Assembly: GCA_002331575.1 (NCBI GenBank)
Contig: DCZG01000050.1
Span: 25,711-89,710 of the forward strand
Direction: 5' to 3'
DNA from: Atopobium sp. UBA2090
GTDB lineage: Bacteria > Actinomycetota > Coriobacteriia > Coriobacteriales > Atopobiaceae
DNA length: 64,000 bases
Shown here: positions 7,205 to 15,998 of the stretch, piece after piece
How positions within the stretch are numbered: position 1 is the stretch's first letter
How the letters are laid out: the number at the start of each line of letters is the position of its first letter
Made by a program: the position numbers and the translations under genes
The notes under the pieces: model-generated
What the model saw: the letters and a program-made list of their open reading frames with translations, nothing else
The model's database searches: none
Told to the model about the DNA's origin: nothing

Positions 7205-8615
7205 GGTGAGCCCCCTCGATCCTCGTGGCGAGCATGTCGGCCGCACCGCGGGCCACGTCCACGTTGGAGACGCAGAATGCGATGAACGTCGTGTCGACGT
7301 CGTCGTAGCGAACCGCGGCCATGGCCTCGGCGATGCCGTCCGCCTGCGTCACGATTGAGGGGTCGACTCCCGCCAGGCACATGCGAAGCACCTGGTCGGT
7401 AGCGGTATCGCCCACCACGACGACCTGCTTCACCTGCGGGTCGACGAGATACTCGTAGTCAGCCTGGTATATCCAGCCCGAAAACTCGACCTCGGTGGGA
7501 TGCTCGGCCATGTGGGCGTCCGAGAGCATGAGGACCACGGCCTTGGTCCCCGGCTCCTTGCGGATGGTGTCGAAGGCGACCGAGGTCGCCGTGCCGTTCT
7601 CGCCCTTGGAGGCGATGTTCACGATGCGGCGGCCCTCGACCGTACGCTCCGAATAGCGCTCGGCGGTGATGTTGACCTTGCCGTCGAGCGACCGAGCGAT
7701 CTGCTCGGGGGTGAGCCCCATCTCCCTCGCCGCGACTGTCGCCGCGAAGAGGTTGTAGAGGTTGGCGACCGTATAGGTGCCAAAGTGATAGTCGTGGCGC
7801 GGATGCCCGTCGACAAGTCGCTCCTCGACCGTGAACGTATGGGCGTCGAGGTCGACGGAGGTCATGACGTACTGCGCCTCGGGGTTGGTGAGGCCGCACG
7901 AGGTGCAGTGGGCGCGTCCGAGGTGGCGCAGGTGGCAATAGTCGTACTCGAGCCTTCCGCCGCAGACGGGGCAGGCGGTGAGGTCGCAGACGATGCCCTG
8001 CGGGTCAGGCGTGTCGTCGGGCAGCGTCGCCTCGATGGAGAAGAACACCTTGTTGTGGTTCTGCGGCGCCATGCGACAGGAGATGAGGTCGTCGGCGTTG
8101 AGCACGAGGCGCGTGCTCTCGGAGATGTGCCTGCTCATGATCCCGAAGACGTAGTCGGGGTCGGCGCTCCTGGTGAAGGTGTCCGTGTAGAGGTTCGTGA
8201 CGAGGAGCAGCTCGGGCTCGAGGCGCGGGAGGACCGGCCTGAACGAGACCTCGTCGAGCTCCATGACGGCGTAGCTCTCGCGCTGGGCGCCCGAGACGGC
8301 CGCGTTCTTGATGAGCGTGCTCTCGATGCCCGTGCAGATGTTCCCGCCCGCCCGGTTGGTCACGAGTCCATACCCGTTGTCCACGAGCAGGTCGGAGAGG
8401 AGGTTCGTCGTGGTCGTCTTCCCGTTGGTGCCGGAGACGAAGACCACGTGATCGGGCTTGTCGATGTGCGACAGGAAGTCCGGGTCGATCTTCTCGGCAA
8501 CCACGCCGGGTACCTGTCCGCCGCGGTGGTGCGTGAGGTCAAGTGCTCCGACCGCTGCCTTCGACGCCAACATCGCCAGGTAGAAGCGAGGCGTCTTCTG
8601 GTCTGTTGTGGTCAC
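7194..8615 (-). CDS. MurT-like Mur ligase with zinc ribbon
   Basis: A 473-residue Mur-ligase-family protein with GTG start at 8615, preceded by AAGGA and by a TATCAT -10 word at 8658-8663 (minus). The ATP-binding loop GTNGKTTT is at residues 62-69. A four-cysteine ribbon (CPVCGG ... CTSCG) inserted in the central domain is the hallmark of MurT, which activates the D-Glu alpha-carboxyl of lipid II for amidation. The C-terminal DUF1727 part is divergent: where MurT has the Asp-rich segment that lends the third residue of the GatD triad (NDNxADGxD), this protein reads SDAHMAEHPTEVEFSGWIY. The ligase half looks intact; the amide-transfer partner site does not. Confidence 0.87.
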   Translation of the reverse strand: MTTTDQKTPRFYLAMLASKAAVGALDLTHHRGGQVPGVVAEKIDPDFLSHIDKPDHVVFVSGTNGKTTTTNLLSDLLVDNGYGLVTNRAGGNICTGIESTLIKNAAVSGAQRESYAVMELDEVSFRPVLPRLEPELLLVTNLYTDTFTRSADPDYVFGIMSRHISESTRLVLNADDLISCRMAPQNHNKVFFSIEATLPDDTPDPQGIVCDLTACPVCGGRLEYDYCHLRHLGRAHCTSCGLTNPEAQYVMTSVDLDAHTFTVEERLVDGHPRHDYHFGTYTVANLYNLFAATVAAREMGLTPEQIARSLDGKVNITAERYSERTVEGRRIVNIASKGENGTATSVAFDTIRKEPGTKAVVLMLSDAHMAEHPTEVEFSGWIYQADYEYLVDPQVKQVVVVGDTATDQVLRMCLAGVDPSIVTQADGIAEAMAAVRYDDVDTTFIAFCVSNVDVARGAADMLATRIEGAHHER

Positions 8616-8746
8616 AGTGCCATCCTTTGGCTGCTCTTCAGCGATTCTGACCCACCCATGATACGGACGGCGGCGTCTGCGGGCGGCGGCGCCAGGGGAA
8701 CCCCACCAAAGGCCCAGAGAAGCGGCGCGCCCTCCCCACGACGCAA

Positions 8747-8777
8747 TCGGGCCCCGAACCTGAGGTCCGGGGCCCGA
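8747..8777 (-). terminator. Terminator-like hairpin after the antiporter gene
   Basis: Arms 8747-8756 and 8768-8777 (TCGGGCCCCG and its complement) are a perfect 10-bp GC-rich stem, with a 3-bp inner extension. It lies about 30 bases after the end of the first antiporter gene on the minus strand. No T-run follows. Confidence 0.65.
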
Positions 8778-8804
8778 CGATACCGTGCTTGGAGAGGGAG
8801 GCGC

Positions 8805-10187
8805 CTACTCGGTGGCCTTCTCCGCCTCGAGGTACTTCTTGTGCAGGACCGCCATCAGGACGATGCCCACGACGAGAAGGACGAGCGAGATCTCGAGGAT
8901 CGGCATCTTGTACTCGAGCTCGTCAGCCGTGGTGTTGAGCGGCACGGCGGTGGCGATGACCGAGAGGATGAGCAGGACGACGGGCAGGTAGGTCTCGACC
9001 TTGAGCAGGCCGCCGTTGCCGGGCACCTTGAACGGGCGCTTGGTGTCGGGGTCGATCTTGCGGAGCTTGAGGAACGCGGGGAACATGGGCACGTAGGCGA
9101 GGAGCAGGAAGACGATCTGCGCCGCGAAGAGCACCCAGAAGTCGAAGCCGGTGACGGCGGAGATCAGGCAGAGCACGGACGCGACGACGCCGTTGGTGAT
9201 GGAGGCGCCGTTGGGCATGCCGGTCTTGGGGTCGACGAAGCCCATGAAGCTCGGGAGCTGGTGGTCCTTGGCGGACTCGGCGGCGACCATGTTGACGCCG
9301 AGAGACCAGGAGACCATGTTGCCGAAGAGGGTGATGAGGAAGACGATGTTGACGATGACGAAGATGGGCGAGGTGTCGCCGACCATGACGGCGAGGGCGT
9401 CGGTGATGCCGGAGTCGACGGTGAGGTCCTCGACGGGGATGGCCACGCCGATGCCGAAGGCGGAGATCAGGTAGACCACGGCGATGGCGATGCCGCCGGC
9501 GATGATGGCCTTGGGAATCTGCCTCGCGGGGTTCTCCATGTCATCGGTGTAGGTCGCGAGGACCTCGAAGCCCATGAAGTTGAAGAGGATGATCGAGAGG
9601 TACGTGAGCGAGTTCGTGTCGCTGAAGTTGGGGAGATAGGTGCTGGCGTCGCCCGCGTTCGCGTTGCCGTACTTGCTCATGTACATGAAGCCAAGGATGC
9701 CGAGGACGATGCCGATGCCGACCTTGAGGATGGCGCCGATGTTGACGAGCCACGCGGAGTCGGACGCCTTCGAGAAGCTCACGAAGACGACGATCCAGAT
9801 GAAGGCGAGCTCGATGAGAAGCGACGGAACGACGCCCAGCTCATTGCCTGTGAGCAGGCTGATGGTGCTCGGGAAGACGAGCGCGAGCGAGGCGATCCAG
9901 AGAGGGAAGTTCACCCAGTAGCACCAGGCGACGAAGCCGGCGACCTTGCGGCCGAAGGCGCGCTTGACCCAGTCGTACACGCCGCCCTCGTCATCGGGGT
10001 AGGTGGAGCCGAGCTCGGAGACGATCATGCCGTACGGGAGCAGGAAGGTGATGATGAGGAGGATCCACCAGAAGTACTGCGAGTTGCCGATGGCGGCAGC
10101 CGGGGCCGCGGCCTCGGCGACGAACACGACGCAGATGATGTTGAGAATCGCGTCAAAGAGGCTGAACTTCTTGGTCTTCTCGGCCAT
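8805..10187 (-). CDS. aguD: APC-family antiporter, probable agmatine:putrescine exchanger
   Basis: A 460-residue APC superfamily carrier with about 12 membrane segments, starting MAEKTKKFSLFDAIL. The first segment carries the unwound helix region EAAAPAAAIGNSQ, and the consensus stretch TYPDDEGGVYDWVKRAFG follows. It is the last gene of the run carbamoyltransferase, deiminase, antiporter, which is the order expected for the agmatine deiminase pathway, where the carrier swaps external agmatine for internal putrescine. Substrate is inferred from context. A second, related carrier is encoded at 16342-17808. Confidence 0.86.
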   Translation of the reverse strand: MAEKTKKFSLFDAILNIICVVFVAEAAAPAAAIGNSQYFWWILLIITFLLPYGMIVSELGSTYPDDEGGVYDWVKRAFGRKVAGFVAWCYWVNFPLWIASLALVFPSTISLLTGNELGVVPSLLIELAFIWIVVFVSFSKASDSAWLVNIGAILKVGIGIVLGILGFMYMSKYGNANAGDASTYLPNFSDTNSLTYLSIILFNFMGFEVLATYTDDMENPARQIPKAIIAGGIAIAVVYLISAFGIGVAIPVEDLTVDSGITDALAVMVGDTSPIFVIVNIVFLITLFGNMVSWSLGVNMVAAESAKDHQLPSFMGFVDPKTGMPNGASITNGVVASVLCLISAVTGFDFWVLFAAQIVFLLLAYVPMFPAFLKLRKIDPDTKRPFKVPGNGGLLKVETYLPVVLLILSVIATAVPLNTTADELEYKMPILEISLVLLVVGIVLMAVLHKKYLEAEKATE

Positions 10188-10208
10188 GTCGTTCCTTTCC
10201 TTTGTCTC

Positions 10209-10235
10209 GGGGCGTCCCGGTCAGCGGGGCGCCCC
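10209..10235 (-). promoter_or_regulatory. Intercistronic hairpin between deiminase and antiporter genes
   Basis: GGGGCGTCCCG (10209-10219) pairs with 10225-10235, 11 bp with one GU pair, loop five bases. It may protect mRNA ends or partly stop transcription before the antiporter gene. Confidence 0.5.
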
Positions 10236-10289
10236 TCGTTCACGTGGCGCGCGTCACGACGACGCGCCTACTCGTTCCCCGCCTGTTGC

Positions 10290-11456
10290 CTACCTGGTCT
10301 GGGGCGCCGGCTCCTGCTGCGTGATGCAGTGGATGTTGCCGCCGCCAAAGACGACCTGGTCGGTGTGGACGCCCACGGCCTTGTACACGCCCTTGCCCCA
10401 GGCGGCGTCGAAGGCGGCCTGGATCTGCTCGATGGCCAGCGCGTCGTTCTTGTCGCCGTACTGCGGGACGATGACGCCGTGGTTGACGATGAGGAAGTTC
10501 ATGTAGGAGGCGATGAGCGGCTCGTCGGCCACGCGCGGCTCGGCGTTCTCGTCGATGTCGATGGAGTCACAGGACGCCTGGTCCATGAAGAGGGGCTGAG
10601 ACGGCATGACGAGCTTGGTCACCTCGAGCTTGCGGCCGGCTGCGTCGGTGGCGTTCGAGAGGGTCTCGTACGCGGTGCGCGCCTCGTTGTAGAACGGGTA
10701 GTCAGGGTCGTCCGACCAGATGCAGAGCATCCTGCCGGGAGCCACGAAGCAGGCGACGTCGTCGATGTGGCCGTTGGTCTCCTCGGGGTCGATGCCGTCC
10801 TTGACCCAGATGACCTTCGAGACGTTGAGGTACTTCTCGAGCTCGTCCTCCATGTAGCCCTTGAGCTCGTCGGACCAGGGCTCGTACTCGGTCACGCTGG
10901 CGTTGCGGCCGGGATCGAGCAGACACATCTCGGTGGTCACGAGGGTGCCCTCGCCGTCGACGTGGATGGAGCCGCCCTCGATGATCAGCGACTCGGGACG
11001 ATAGCGACGCACGCCCGAGAGCTCTGCCATCTTGAGGGCGATCTGCTCGTCCTTGTCCCAGGGGAAGTAGAGGCCGTTCTCAAAGCCACCGTAGGCGTTG
11101 AAGTGCCAGTGGATGGCGCGGACCTCGCCCGCGTCATTGACGACGTAGGTGGCGCCGGTGTCACGGACCCAAGCGTCGTCGGTGGTCATCTCGATCACGT
11201 GGATGTTCTCGTCCTTGTCGAAGACGGCCTTGGCATTGGCGTAGTCGACCTGGTTGACGCACATGTTGACGGGCTCGAACTGCGCGATGGCGCGGGCGAC
11301 CGCCGCGTACTGCTTCTGGGCGGGCTTGGCGCCCCAGGCCCAGGTGTCGGTGCGGTGCGGCCAGGCCATCCAGGCGCGCGTCTGCGGCTCGAACTCTCCC
11401 GGCATACGGAAGCCGTCGGACCGTGGATCGGACTCTGACTCAGTGATGGTACGCAT
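10290..11456 (-). CDS. aguA: Agmatine deiminase (copy 1)
   Basis: Encodes 388 residues from the ATG at 11456, placed six bases after a GGAGGT ribosome site; an in-frame TTG two codons upstream abuts that site and is less likely. The enzyme hydrolyses agmatine to N-carbamoylputrescine and ammonia. Features of the guanidino-modifying fold are present: AWVRDTGATYV, IEGGSIHVDGEGTLVTTE, the NGHIDDVACF histidine segment, and GGGNIHCITQQ with the catalytic cysteine near the C-terminus. It lies between the carbamoyltransferase and the antiporter genes. Copy 2 at 17952-19076 is clearly homologous but much diverged. Confidence 0.95.
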   Translation of the reverse strand: MRTITESESDPRSDGFRMPGEFEPQTRAWMAWPHRTDTWAWGAKPAQKQYAAVARAIAQFEPVNMCVNQVDYANAKAVFDKDENIHVIEMTTDDAWVRDTGATYVVNDAGEVRAIHWHFNAYGGFENGLYFPWDKDEQIALKMAELSGVRRYRPESLIIEGGSIHVDGEGTLVTTEMCLLDPGRNASVTEYEPWSDELKGYMEDELEKYLNVSKVIWVKDGIDPEETNGHIDDVACFVAPGRMLCIWSDDPDYPFYNEARTAYETLSNATDAAGRKLEVTKLVMPSQPLFMDQASCDSIDIDENAEPRVADEPLIASYMNFLIVNHGVIVPQYGDKNDALAIEQIQAAFDAAWGKGVYKAVGVHTDQVVFGGGNIHCITQQEPAPQTR

Positions 11457-11493
11457 GCTCAAACCTCCAACTCGTCGATGGATATCAGTCTGT

Positions 11494-11510
11494 CGAGAAG
11501 GGCCTTCTCG
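11494..11510. repeat. Short perfect hairpin CGAGAAG-GGC-CTTCTCG
   Basis: A 7-bp perfect stem with a 3-base loop in the gap between the carbamoyltransferase and deiminase genes. The same AGAAGGGCCTTCT core recurs near 42465, at the edge of the large hairpin repeat. Confidence 0.5.
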
Positions 11511-11536
11511 GCCCCTCCCGATGTTCGTGCGATGTG

Positions 11537-12601
11537 CTACTCAGCCTGGAGCGCGTCGATCTTAGCGATGGCGGCGTGCAGCTCCTCCTTGGCGGAGTAC
11601 TCGATGCCCTCGTCCTCGAGCGGGGTGCGCTTGCCGAAGGCGGCGAGAAGGGCGCGGATGGAGTGCTTGCGGTTCTCGGCCTCGACCCAGCAGAGGGAGC
11701 GCTCGGGGTCGTCCATGACCTCGTCGGTGACCTCCTCGCCGCGGGTGGCGGGCAGGCAGTGCATGAACTTGGAGTTCGGGCCGGCGAAGTTCATGAGGTC
11801 CATCGTGACCTGGTACTTGGGATAGAAGACGTCCATGTAGGAGACGCCGTCGACCTGGGCGTCGTAGAGGCCGTACCAGACGTCGGTGTAGACGAAGTCG
11901 GCGCCCTTGATGCTCTCGATGTCGTCGGAGATGGTGATGGTGCCGCCGGACTTCTCGCAGTTTGCCTTGCCGATGGCGAGAAGGTCGATCTTGTCGTCGC
12001 CCACCTGGAGGCCGCCGTCGGTGATCTGGTGACCCTTGGGGCCAAACTGGACGAAGTCCATGCCGAGGATGGAGCAGGTGAACATCAGCGAGACGCAGAC
12101 CTGGGTGGCGTCGCCGATGAAGGCGAGCTTGCAGTCCTCGATGCGCTTGCCCTCGGGGACGTTCTCGAGCATGGTGAGAAGGTCGCCCATCTCCTGCGTC
12201 GGGTGGTTGTACTCGGACATGCCGTTGAGCACGGGAGCCGCGGAGCCCTTGGCGAGACCGACGACGTCCTTGTGACGGTCGACGCGAGCCATCATAATGT
12301 CGAGCAGCGAGCCCATGACGCGGGCGGTGTCGCCGAGGGACTCGTGGCCGCCGAGCTGGATGGTCCCGGGGCCGAAGAACTCGGCATGGCCGCCGAGGTC
12401 GCACATCGCGGTCTCGAACGAGATGCGCGTGCGGGTTGAGACCTGCTGGAAGATCATGCCGAGCGACTTGTTGCGAAGGAGGTGGGGATAGTAGCCGTCG
12501 ACCTTGATGGCCTTCTTCATTGCCGTGGCAAGGTCCTCGATGGCGAGAATCTGCTCCTTGGTGAGATCGTTGGTGTCGATGAAGTCCTTGGGCATGGCCA
12601 T
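11537..12601 (-). CDS. ptcA: Putrescine carbamoyltransferase
   Basis: Encodes 354 residues from ATG 12601, which follows AGGAG by seven bases. It transfers between N-carbamoylputrescine and phosphate to give putrescine and carbamoyl phosphate. The carbamoyl-phosphate motif is STRTR, the second-domain loop reads [16 protein letters not shown] and then [21 protein letters not shown]. Those last stretches match putrescine rather than ornithine carbamoyltransferases, whose loop is HCLPAFHD-like. It is the first gene of the minus-strand operon and is divergent from a LuxR regulator. Only one copy is present although the deiminase, antiporter and kinase are doubled. Confidence 0.93.
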   Translation of the reverse strand: MAMPKDFIDTNDLTKEQILAIEDLATAMKKAIKVDGYYPHLLRNKSLGMIFQQVSTRTRISFETAMCDLGGHAEFFGPGTIQLGGHESLGDTARVMGSLLDIMMARVDRHKDVVGLAKGSAAPVLNGMSEYNHPTQEMGDLLTMLENVPEGKRIEDCKLAFIGDATQVCVSLMFTCSILGMDFVQFGPKGHQITDGGLQVGDDKIDLLAIGKANCEKSGGTITISDDIESIKGADFVYTDVWYGLYDAQVDGVSYMDVFYPKYQVTMDLMNFAGPNSKFMHCLPATRGEEVTDEVMDDPERSLCWVEAENRKHSIRALLAAFGKRTPLEDEGIEYSAKEELHAAIAKIDALQAE

Positions 12602-12722
12602 GGTGACGCTCCTGTCTGCCGGTCCCCCGGCGTCGTGGACGCCACTCGGCGCCCACTCTCCTTTCGCTTCGACCGTACTATCTCTCGTCACCCCCTCCGA
12701 TGCCAGAATAATCAGGTTTAGA

Positions 12723-12739
12723 GGGTGTTTGTCGAATTA
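12723..12739. promoter_or_regulatory. Candidate operator copy (GGGT...TTA) upstream of ptcA
   Basis: GGGTGTTTGTCGAATTA lies 122 bases before the ptcA start, in the divergent space with the LuxR gene. It is a weak match to the motif GGGTTTA-N5/6-G-N-TTA seen upstream of three other units of the island (17879, 20739, 23736). Confidence 0.3.
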
Positions 12740-12868
12740 CAACTTGTATAAACTTGCGTTTCAGCGCACCGTATCTTCCATGTGCGCAGTTGGGGTACCT
12801 ATCATGTATGGTCTCTCGTTTTGTGCGCAGACGGGGGAACGATTCAGCGCAACGCGGAGGTGTGCCGA

Positions 12869-13852
12869 TTGAACGGTGTGGTCTTTGCCTATACCATCGT
12901 CCTCATCGTCGTGTGCGTGACCGCCGCGATCCTCTCGCTCGCTGACTTCTTCGTCTGCCTCAAGCGCACCGTGCTCGCGCGCGTGGGCTTCTTCGTCTTC
13001 TACATCCTCGACCTCGTGAGCATCTTCGGGTCCGAGTGGCTCGTCCAGAACATCCCGTTTGACCTCAGCGAGTACTACGCCATCGACAGCCCCGTCATGA
13101 AGACGCTCCTGAGCGCCGGCGTGCTCCAGTGCCTGTGGCTCATGGTCACGCACATCCTCGACGAGCACGACTGGCGAATCCAGTTCCTACCGACCTGTGC
13201 CTTCATGGCGGGCTGCGCCATCGTCGTCCTTGCGATGCCCGTCGGTCCGGTCCGCCAGTGGATGTTCTACTCGATGCGCCAAGTCTACCTGATCTTCATG
13301 CTCGTCTACGCCTACGTCCGCTGGCATGCGTCCTCAGACGAGACGTTCCGTCATCGCGTCGGGAAATACCGCAGGTCGTTCGTGGTCATGTCCGTCCTCG
13401 TCGGGTGCATCCTCCTCGAGGACACGCTCGTGATCCTCGTGCTGCCCATCCCGAGCCAGTCGAGCTGGCTCACGCTGTTCCTCGCGTCGAGGAACTTCTC
13501 CGAGAACGCGATGATGCTCTACGTCGCCTACCTCTGCATCAGGAAGGCCGTCCGCCAGCTCCAGCTGCGCGCCTCTGAGGCGCCGACCGCCGCGGCAACC
13601 ACGGGAGAGAGCAGGAAGCAGGACCTCGCGAGCCACATCGAGGACCAGCTGCCCGCCTACGCGAGCACGCACAAGCTCTCCGCGCGCGAGCGCGAGGTCC
13701 TCGGCATGGTGCTCGAGGGCAAGGACAACCGGACCATCGCCAACGAGCTCTTCCTCTCGGAGGGCACCGTGAAGACCCACGTGCACAACATCATGAAGAA
13801 GACCGGGACGTCTTCGCGAGACGAACTCAAGACCGACTTCTGGCGCGCCTGA
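12869..13852 (+). CDS. LuxR-family regulator with multi-span membrane N-terminus (copy 1)
   Basis: Encodes 327 residues. I place the start at the TTG at 12869, eight bases after GCGGAGG; the longer ATG frame from 12782 lacks a ribosome site. About seven hydrophobic segments fill residues 1-235. The C-terminus is a LuxR helix-turn-helix (about 265-325): SAREREVLGMVLEGKDNRTI, then LSEGTVKTHVHNIMKK. There is no receiver domain, so the membrane part is likely the sensor. It is divergent from ptcA and convergent with the carbamate kinases, so control of agmatine use is a fair inference. Such regulators are abundant in Coriobacteriia. Confidence 0.88.
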   Translation: MNGVVFAYTIVLIVVCVTAAILSLADFFVCLKRTVLARVGFFVFYILDLVSIFGSEWLVQNIPFDLSEYYAIDSPVMKTLLSAGVLQCLWLMVTHILDEHDWRIQFLPTCAFMAGCAIVVLAMPVGPVRQWMFYSMRQVYLIFMLVYAYVRWHASSDETFRHRVGKYRRSFVVMSVLVGCILLEDTLVILVLPIPSQSSWLTLFLASRNFSENAMMLYVAYLCIRKAVRQLQLRASEAPTAAATTGESRKQDLASHIEDQLPAYASTHKLSAREREVLGMVLEGKDNRTIANELFLSEGTVKTHVHNIMKKTGTSSRDELKTDFWRA

Positions 13853-13859
13853 GACAGAC

Positions 13860-13895
13860 GTCGGCCCCCGAGCCCATGCGGGTCCGGGGGCCGAC
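13860..13895. terminator. Bidirectional terminator hairpin
   Basis: Arms GTCGGCCCCCG (13860-13870) and 13885-13895 form a perfect 11-bp stem between the convergent LuxR and carbamate kinase genes, starting 8 bases after the LuxR stop and ending 18 bases from the kinase stop. No strong T-tract on either side. Confidence 0.7.
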
Positions 13896-13913
13896 GGCAC
13901 ATGACGCCACGTT

Positions 13914-14882
13914 CTAGTAGTGAATCCTGGTTCCCGAGACACCCTTCACGACCTGCGGCGCATTTCCGAGCGCGCCGATGATGGCGATGCGGTCGGGACG
14001 GTTCTCGCAGAAGCGGAGCGCGGCGCGGACCTTGGGGTCCATGGTGTCGCTGCCGAACTCACCGGCGTCGAGATAGGCGTGCATCTCGGGCACGCTCACG
14101 TCGCCGAGGGGCTTCTCGCTCGCCGTGCCATAGCCCAGGCAGACGTTGTCCACGTCGGTGAGGAAGACGAGCACGTCGGCATCGCAGTCGTCGCCGAGGA
14201 GCTCCGCAGCGTAGTCCTTCTCGATGACGGCAGGAATGCCCACGTAGCAGCCCTTGTCGTCTGAGTCGCGGATCACGGGGATGCCACCGCCTCCTCCGGC
14301 GATGACGATGAAGTCGTTGTCGAGGAGGTTGAGGATGCTCTCCGACTCCACGATTCGACGGGGGCGAGGGCTCGCCACGACGCGCCGGAAGCCTCGGCCG
14401 TCGTCGATGAACCTGAACCCGGGGTGCTGGGCGGACTGGGCCTCCGCCTGCTCCTTGGTGAGGTGCGGCCCGATCTGCTTGGTGGGGTTGGCGAGCGAGG
14501 GGTCGTCGGGCTCGACCTCGATCTGCGTGATGATGGTGGCGACGTGACGCCGGCCCCCATGCTTGTGCAGCTCGGCGCCGAGAGCCTGCTGCAGGTGGTA
14601 GCCGATGTAGCTCTGCGTCATGGCCCCGCACTCGGGGAGGTCCATGACGGGAACCGCGGGATCGTCGGGCGCGGCGACGCCGAAGGCGCGCTGCACCATG
14701 TTGACCTGGGGCCCGTTGCCGTGGGTGATGATGACCTCGTCGTCGGCGTCGATGGCCTCGAGGAGCCGCGGCGCGACCTCGCGGATGCGGTTGAGCTGAC
14801 GGTCGAGGCCGTCGCCGAGGGCGAGCCCTCCGAGCGAGATGACGATTCGCCTGGGCCGACCAGGCCTGGTGGTGATGGACAT
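13914..14882 (-). CDS. Carbamate kinase-like protein (copy 1, altered N-terminal loop)
   Basis: A 322-residue amino acid kinase family protein, start ATG 14882 after GGAGGGGAG. It keeps ITHGNGPQV, MTQSYIGYHLQQAL, VASPRPRRI, GGGGIPV and the Asp-rich ADVLVFLTDVDNV. Carbamate kinase makes ATP from carbamoyl phosphate and ADP. The N-terminal nucleotide/substrate loop is odd: GGLALGDG replaces the family's GGNAL, so the loop asparagine is a leucine. The downstream position (27 bases after copy 2, same strand) points to a recent tandem duplication followed by divergence. Activity of this copy is uncertain. Confidence 0.85.
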   Translation of the reverse strand: MSITTRPGRPRRIVISLGGLALGDGLDRQLNRIREVAPRLLEAIDADDEVIITHGNGPQVNMVQRAFGVAAPDDPAVPVMDLPECGAMTQSYIGYHLQQALGAELHKHGGRRHVATIITQIEVEPDDPSLANPTKQIGPHLTKEQAEAQSAQHPGFRFIDDGRGFRRVVASPRPRRIVESESILNLLDNDFIVIAGGGGGIPVIRDSDDKGCYVGIPAVIEKDYAAELLGDDCDADVLVFLTDVDNVCLGYGTASEKPLGDVSVPEMHAYLDAGEFGSDTMDPKVRAALRFCENRPDRIAIIGALGNAPQVVKGVSGTRIHY

Positions 14883-14908
14883 GCCTTCTCCCCTCCGGGT
14901 GAATCAGC

Positions 14909-15874
14909 CTAGTAGTGGATGCGGGTTCCGGAGGCGCCCTTCACTGCCTCGGGGGCCTTCTCGAGCGACCCGATGATGGCGACGCGGTCGGGTCGACCCT
15001 CGCAGAAGCGGATGGCGGCACGGACCTTCGGCTCCATGGAGCCCTTGCCAAACTGCCCCTCGTCGGCGTACTTGCGCGCCTCCGCCACCGTGATGTCGGT
15101 GAGGTCCCTCTGGTTCTTCTTGCCGAAGTTGATTGCCACGTGGTCGACGGCGGTGAGAAGGACGAGCACGTCGGCGTCGCAGTCCTCGCCGAGAAGCGCG
15201 CCTGCCATGTCCTTGTCGATGACGGCGGGCACGCCCTTGTAGCAGCCGTAGTTGTCGGTGTCACGTATCACGGGGATGCCACCACCGCCGCAGGCGACAA
15301 CGATGAACTCGTTGTCGAGCAGGTTGAGGATCGAGTCGGACTCGACGATGCGGCGGGGACGCGGGCTCGCGACCACGCGGCGATAGCCTCGGCCGGAGTC
15401 CTCGACGAACTTGAAGGTCGGGTCCTGCTTGGCCTGTGACTCGGCTTGCTCCTTCGTGAGGAAGGGGCCGATGGGCTTGGTGGGGTTCTGGAAGCTCGGG
15501 TCGTCGGCGTCGACCTCGATCTGGGTCACGACGGTGGCCACGTGCCACTTCCTGCCCGTCTTGTGCATCTCCGCGCCAAGCCCCTGCTGGAGGTGGTAGC
15601 CGATGTAGCCCTGGCTCATGGCGCCGCACTCGGGGAGGTCCATGACCGGGACCTTGGGGTCCTTCGTGGAGGAGATGGCAAACGCCTTCTGGATCATGCC
15701 CACCTGGGGGCCGTTCCCGTGGGTGATGATGATCTCGGTGTCCTTGTCGATGACGCCGAGGAGCGCGGGCGCCGCGGTGCGGACGCGCTCGATCTGCTCC
15801 TTGGGCGTGTCTCCGAGGGCGTTGCCCCCGAGGGCGATGACGACGCGCCGAGGTTTGCGGGTTGGCTCAGCCAT
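14909..15874 (-). CDS. arcC: Carbamate kinase (copy 2, canonical)
   Basis: Encodes 321 residues from ATG 15874, preceded by AGGAG; the in-frame extension to 16018 runs through the AT-rich promoter space. Canonical motifs are IALGGNALGD, ITHGNGPQVGM, MSQGYIGYHLQQGL, VASPRPRRI, CGGGGIPVI and ADVLVLLTAVDHV. It takes the carbamoyl phosphate released by putrescine carbamoyltransferase and makes ATP, CO2 and ammonia. Together with copy 1 it forms a two-gene unit with its own upstream region of about 470 bases. Confidence 0.95.
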   Translation of the reverse strand: MAEPTRKPRRVVIALGGNALGDTPKEQIERVRTAAPALLGVIDKDTEIIITHGNGPQVGMIQKAFAISSTKDPKVPVMDLPECGAMSQGYIGYHLQQGLGAEMHKTGRKWHVATVVTQIEVDADDPSFQNPTKPIGPFLTKEQAESQAKQDPTFKFVEDSGRGYRRVVASPRPRRIVESDSILNLLDNEFIVVACGGGGIPVIRDTDNYGCYKGVPAVIDKDMAGALLGEDCDADVLVLLTAVDHVAINFGKKNQRDLTDITVAEARKYADEGQFGKGSMEPKVRAAIRFCEGRPDRVAIIGSLEKAPEAVKGASGTRIHY

Positions 15875-15983
15875 GATTCTCCTATCGCTTGTGCCGACGT
15901 GACGAATTGTTTGACGTGACAAATGGTAGGGGGAGCGCCCCTTTCGCGCTCGGGCGACGGTGGGCGGCATCATTTCCAGATGA

Positions 15984-15998
15984 ATGGATAGTATCCAT
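15984..15998. promoter_or_regulatory. Perfect palindrome ATGGATA-G-TATCCAT, operator candidate
   Basis: Seven-base arms around one base, in the AT-rich leader about 110 bases upstream of the canonical carbamate kinase. Size and symmetry suit a dimeric repressor or activator site. Nearby TA-rich words could be the -10. Confidence 0.45.

Noticed and set aside
7500..11438. A 1312-codon plus-strand frame across MurT-like, antiporter and deiminase genes
   Set aside because: It spans three well-supported genes on the other strand and has only repetitive Asp/Glu/Val/His-rich sequence.
11537..12601. Ornithine carbamoyltransferase
   Set aside because: The [16 protein letters not shown] and [11 protein letters not shown] segments and the agmatine gene context fit putrescine carbamoyltransferase better.
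12782..12868. N-terminal extension of the LuxR copy 1 gene from the ATG at 12782
   Set aside because: No ribosome site precedes it, while the TTG at 12869 follows GCGGAGG at a good distance and begins just before the first membrane span.
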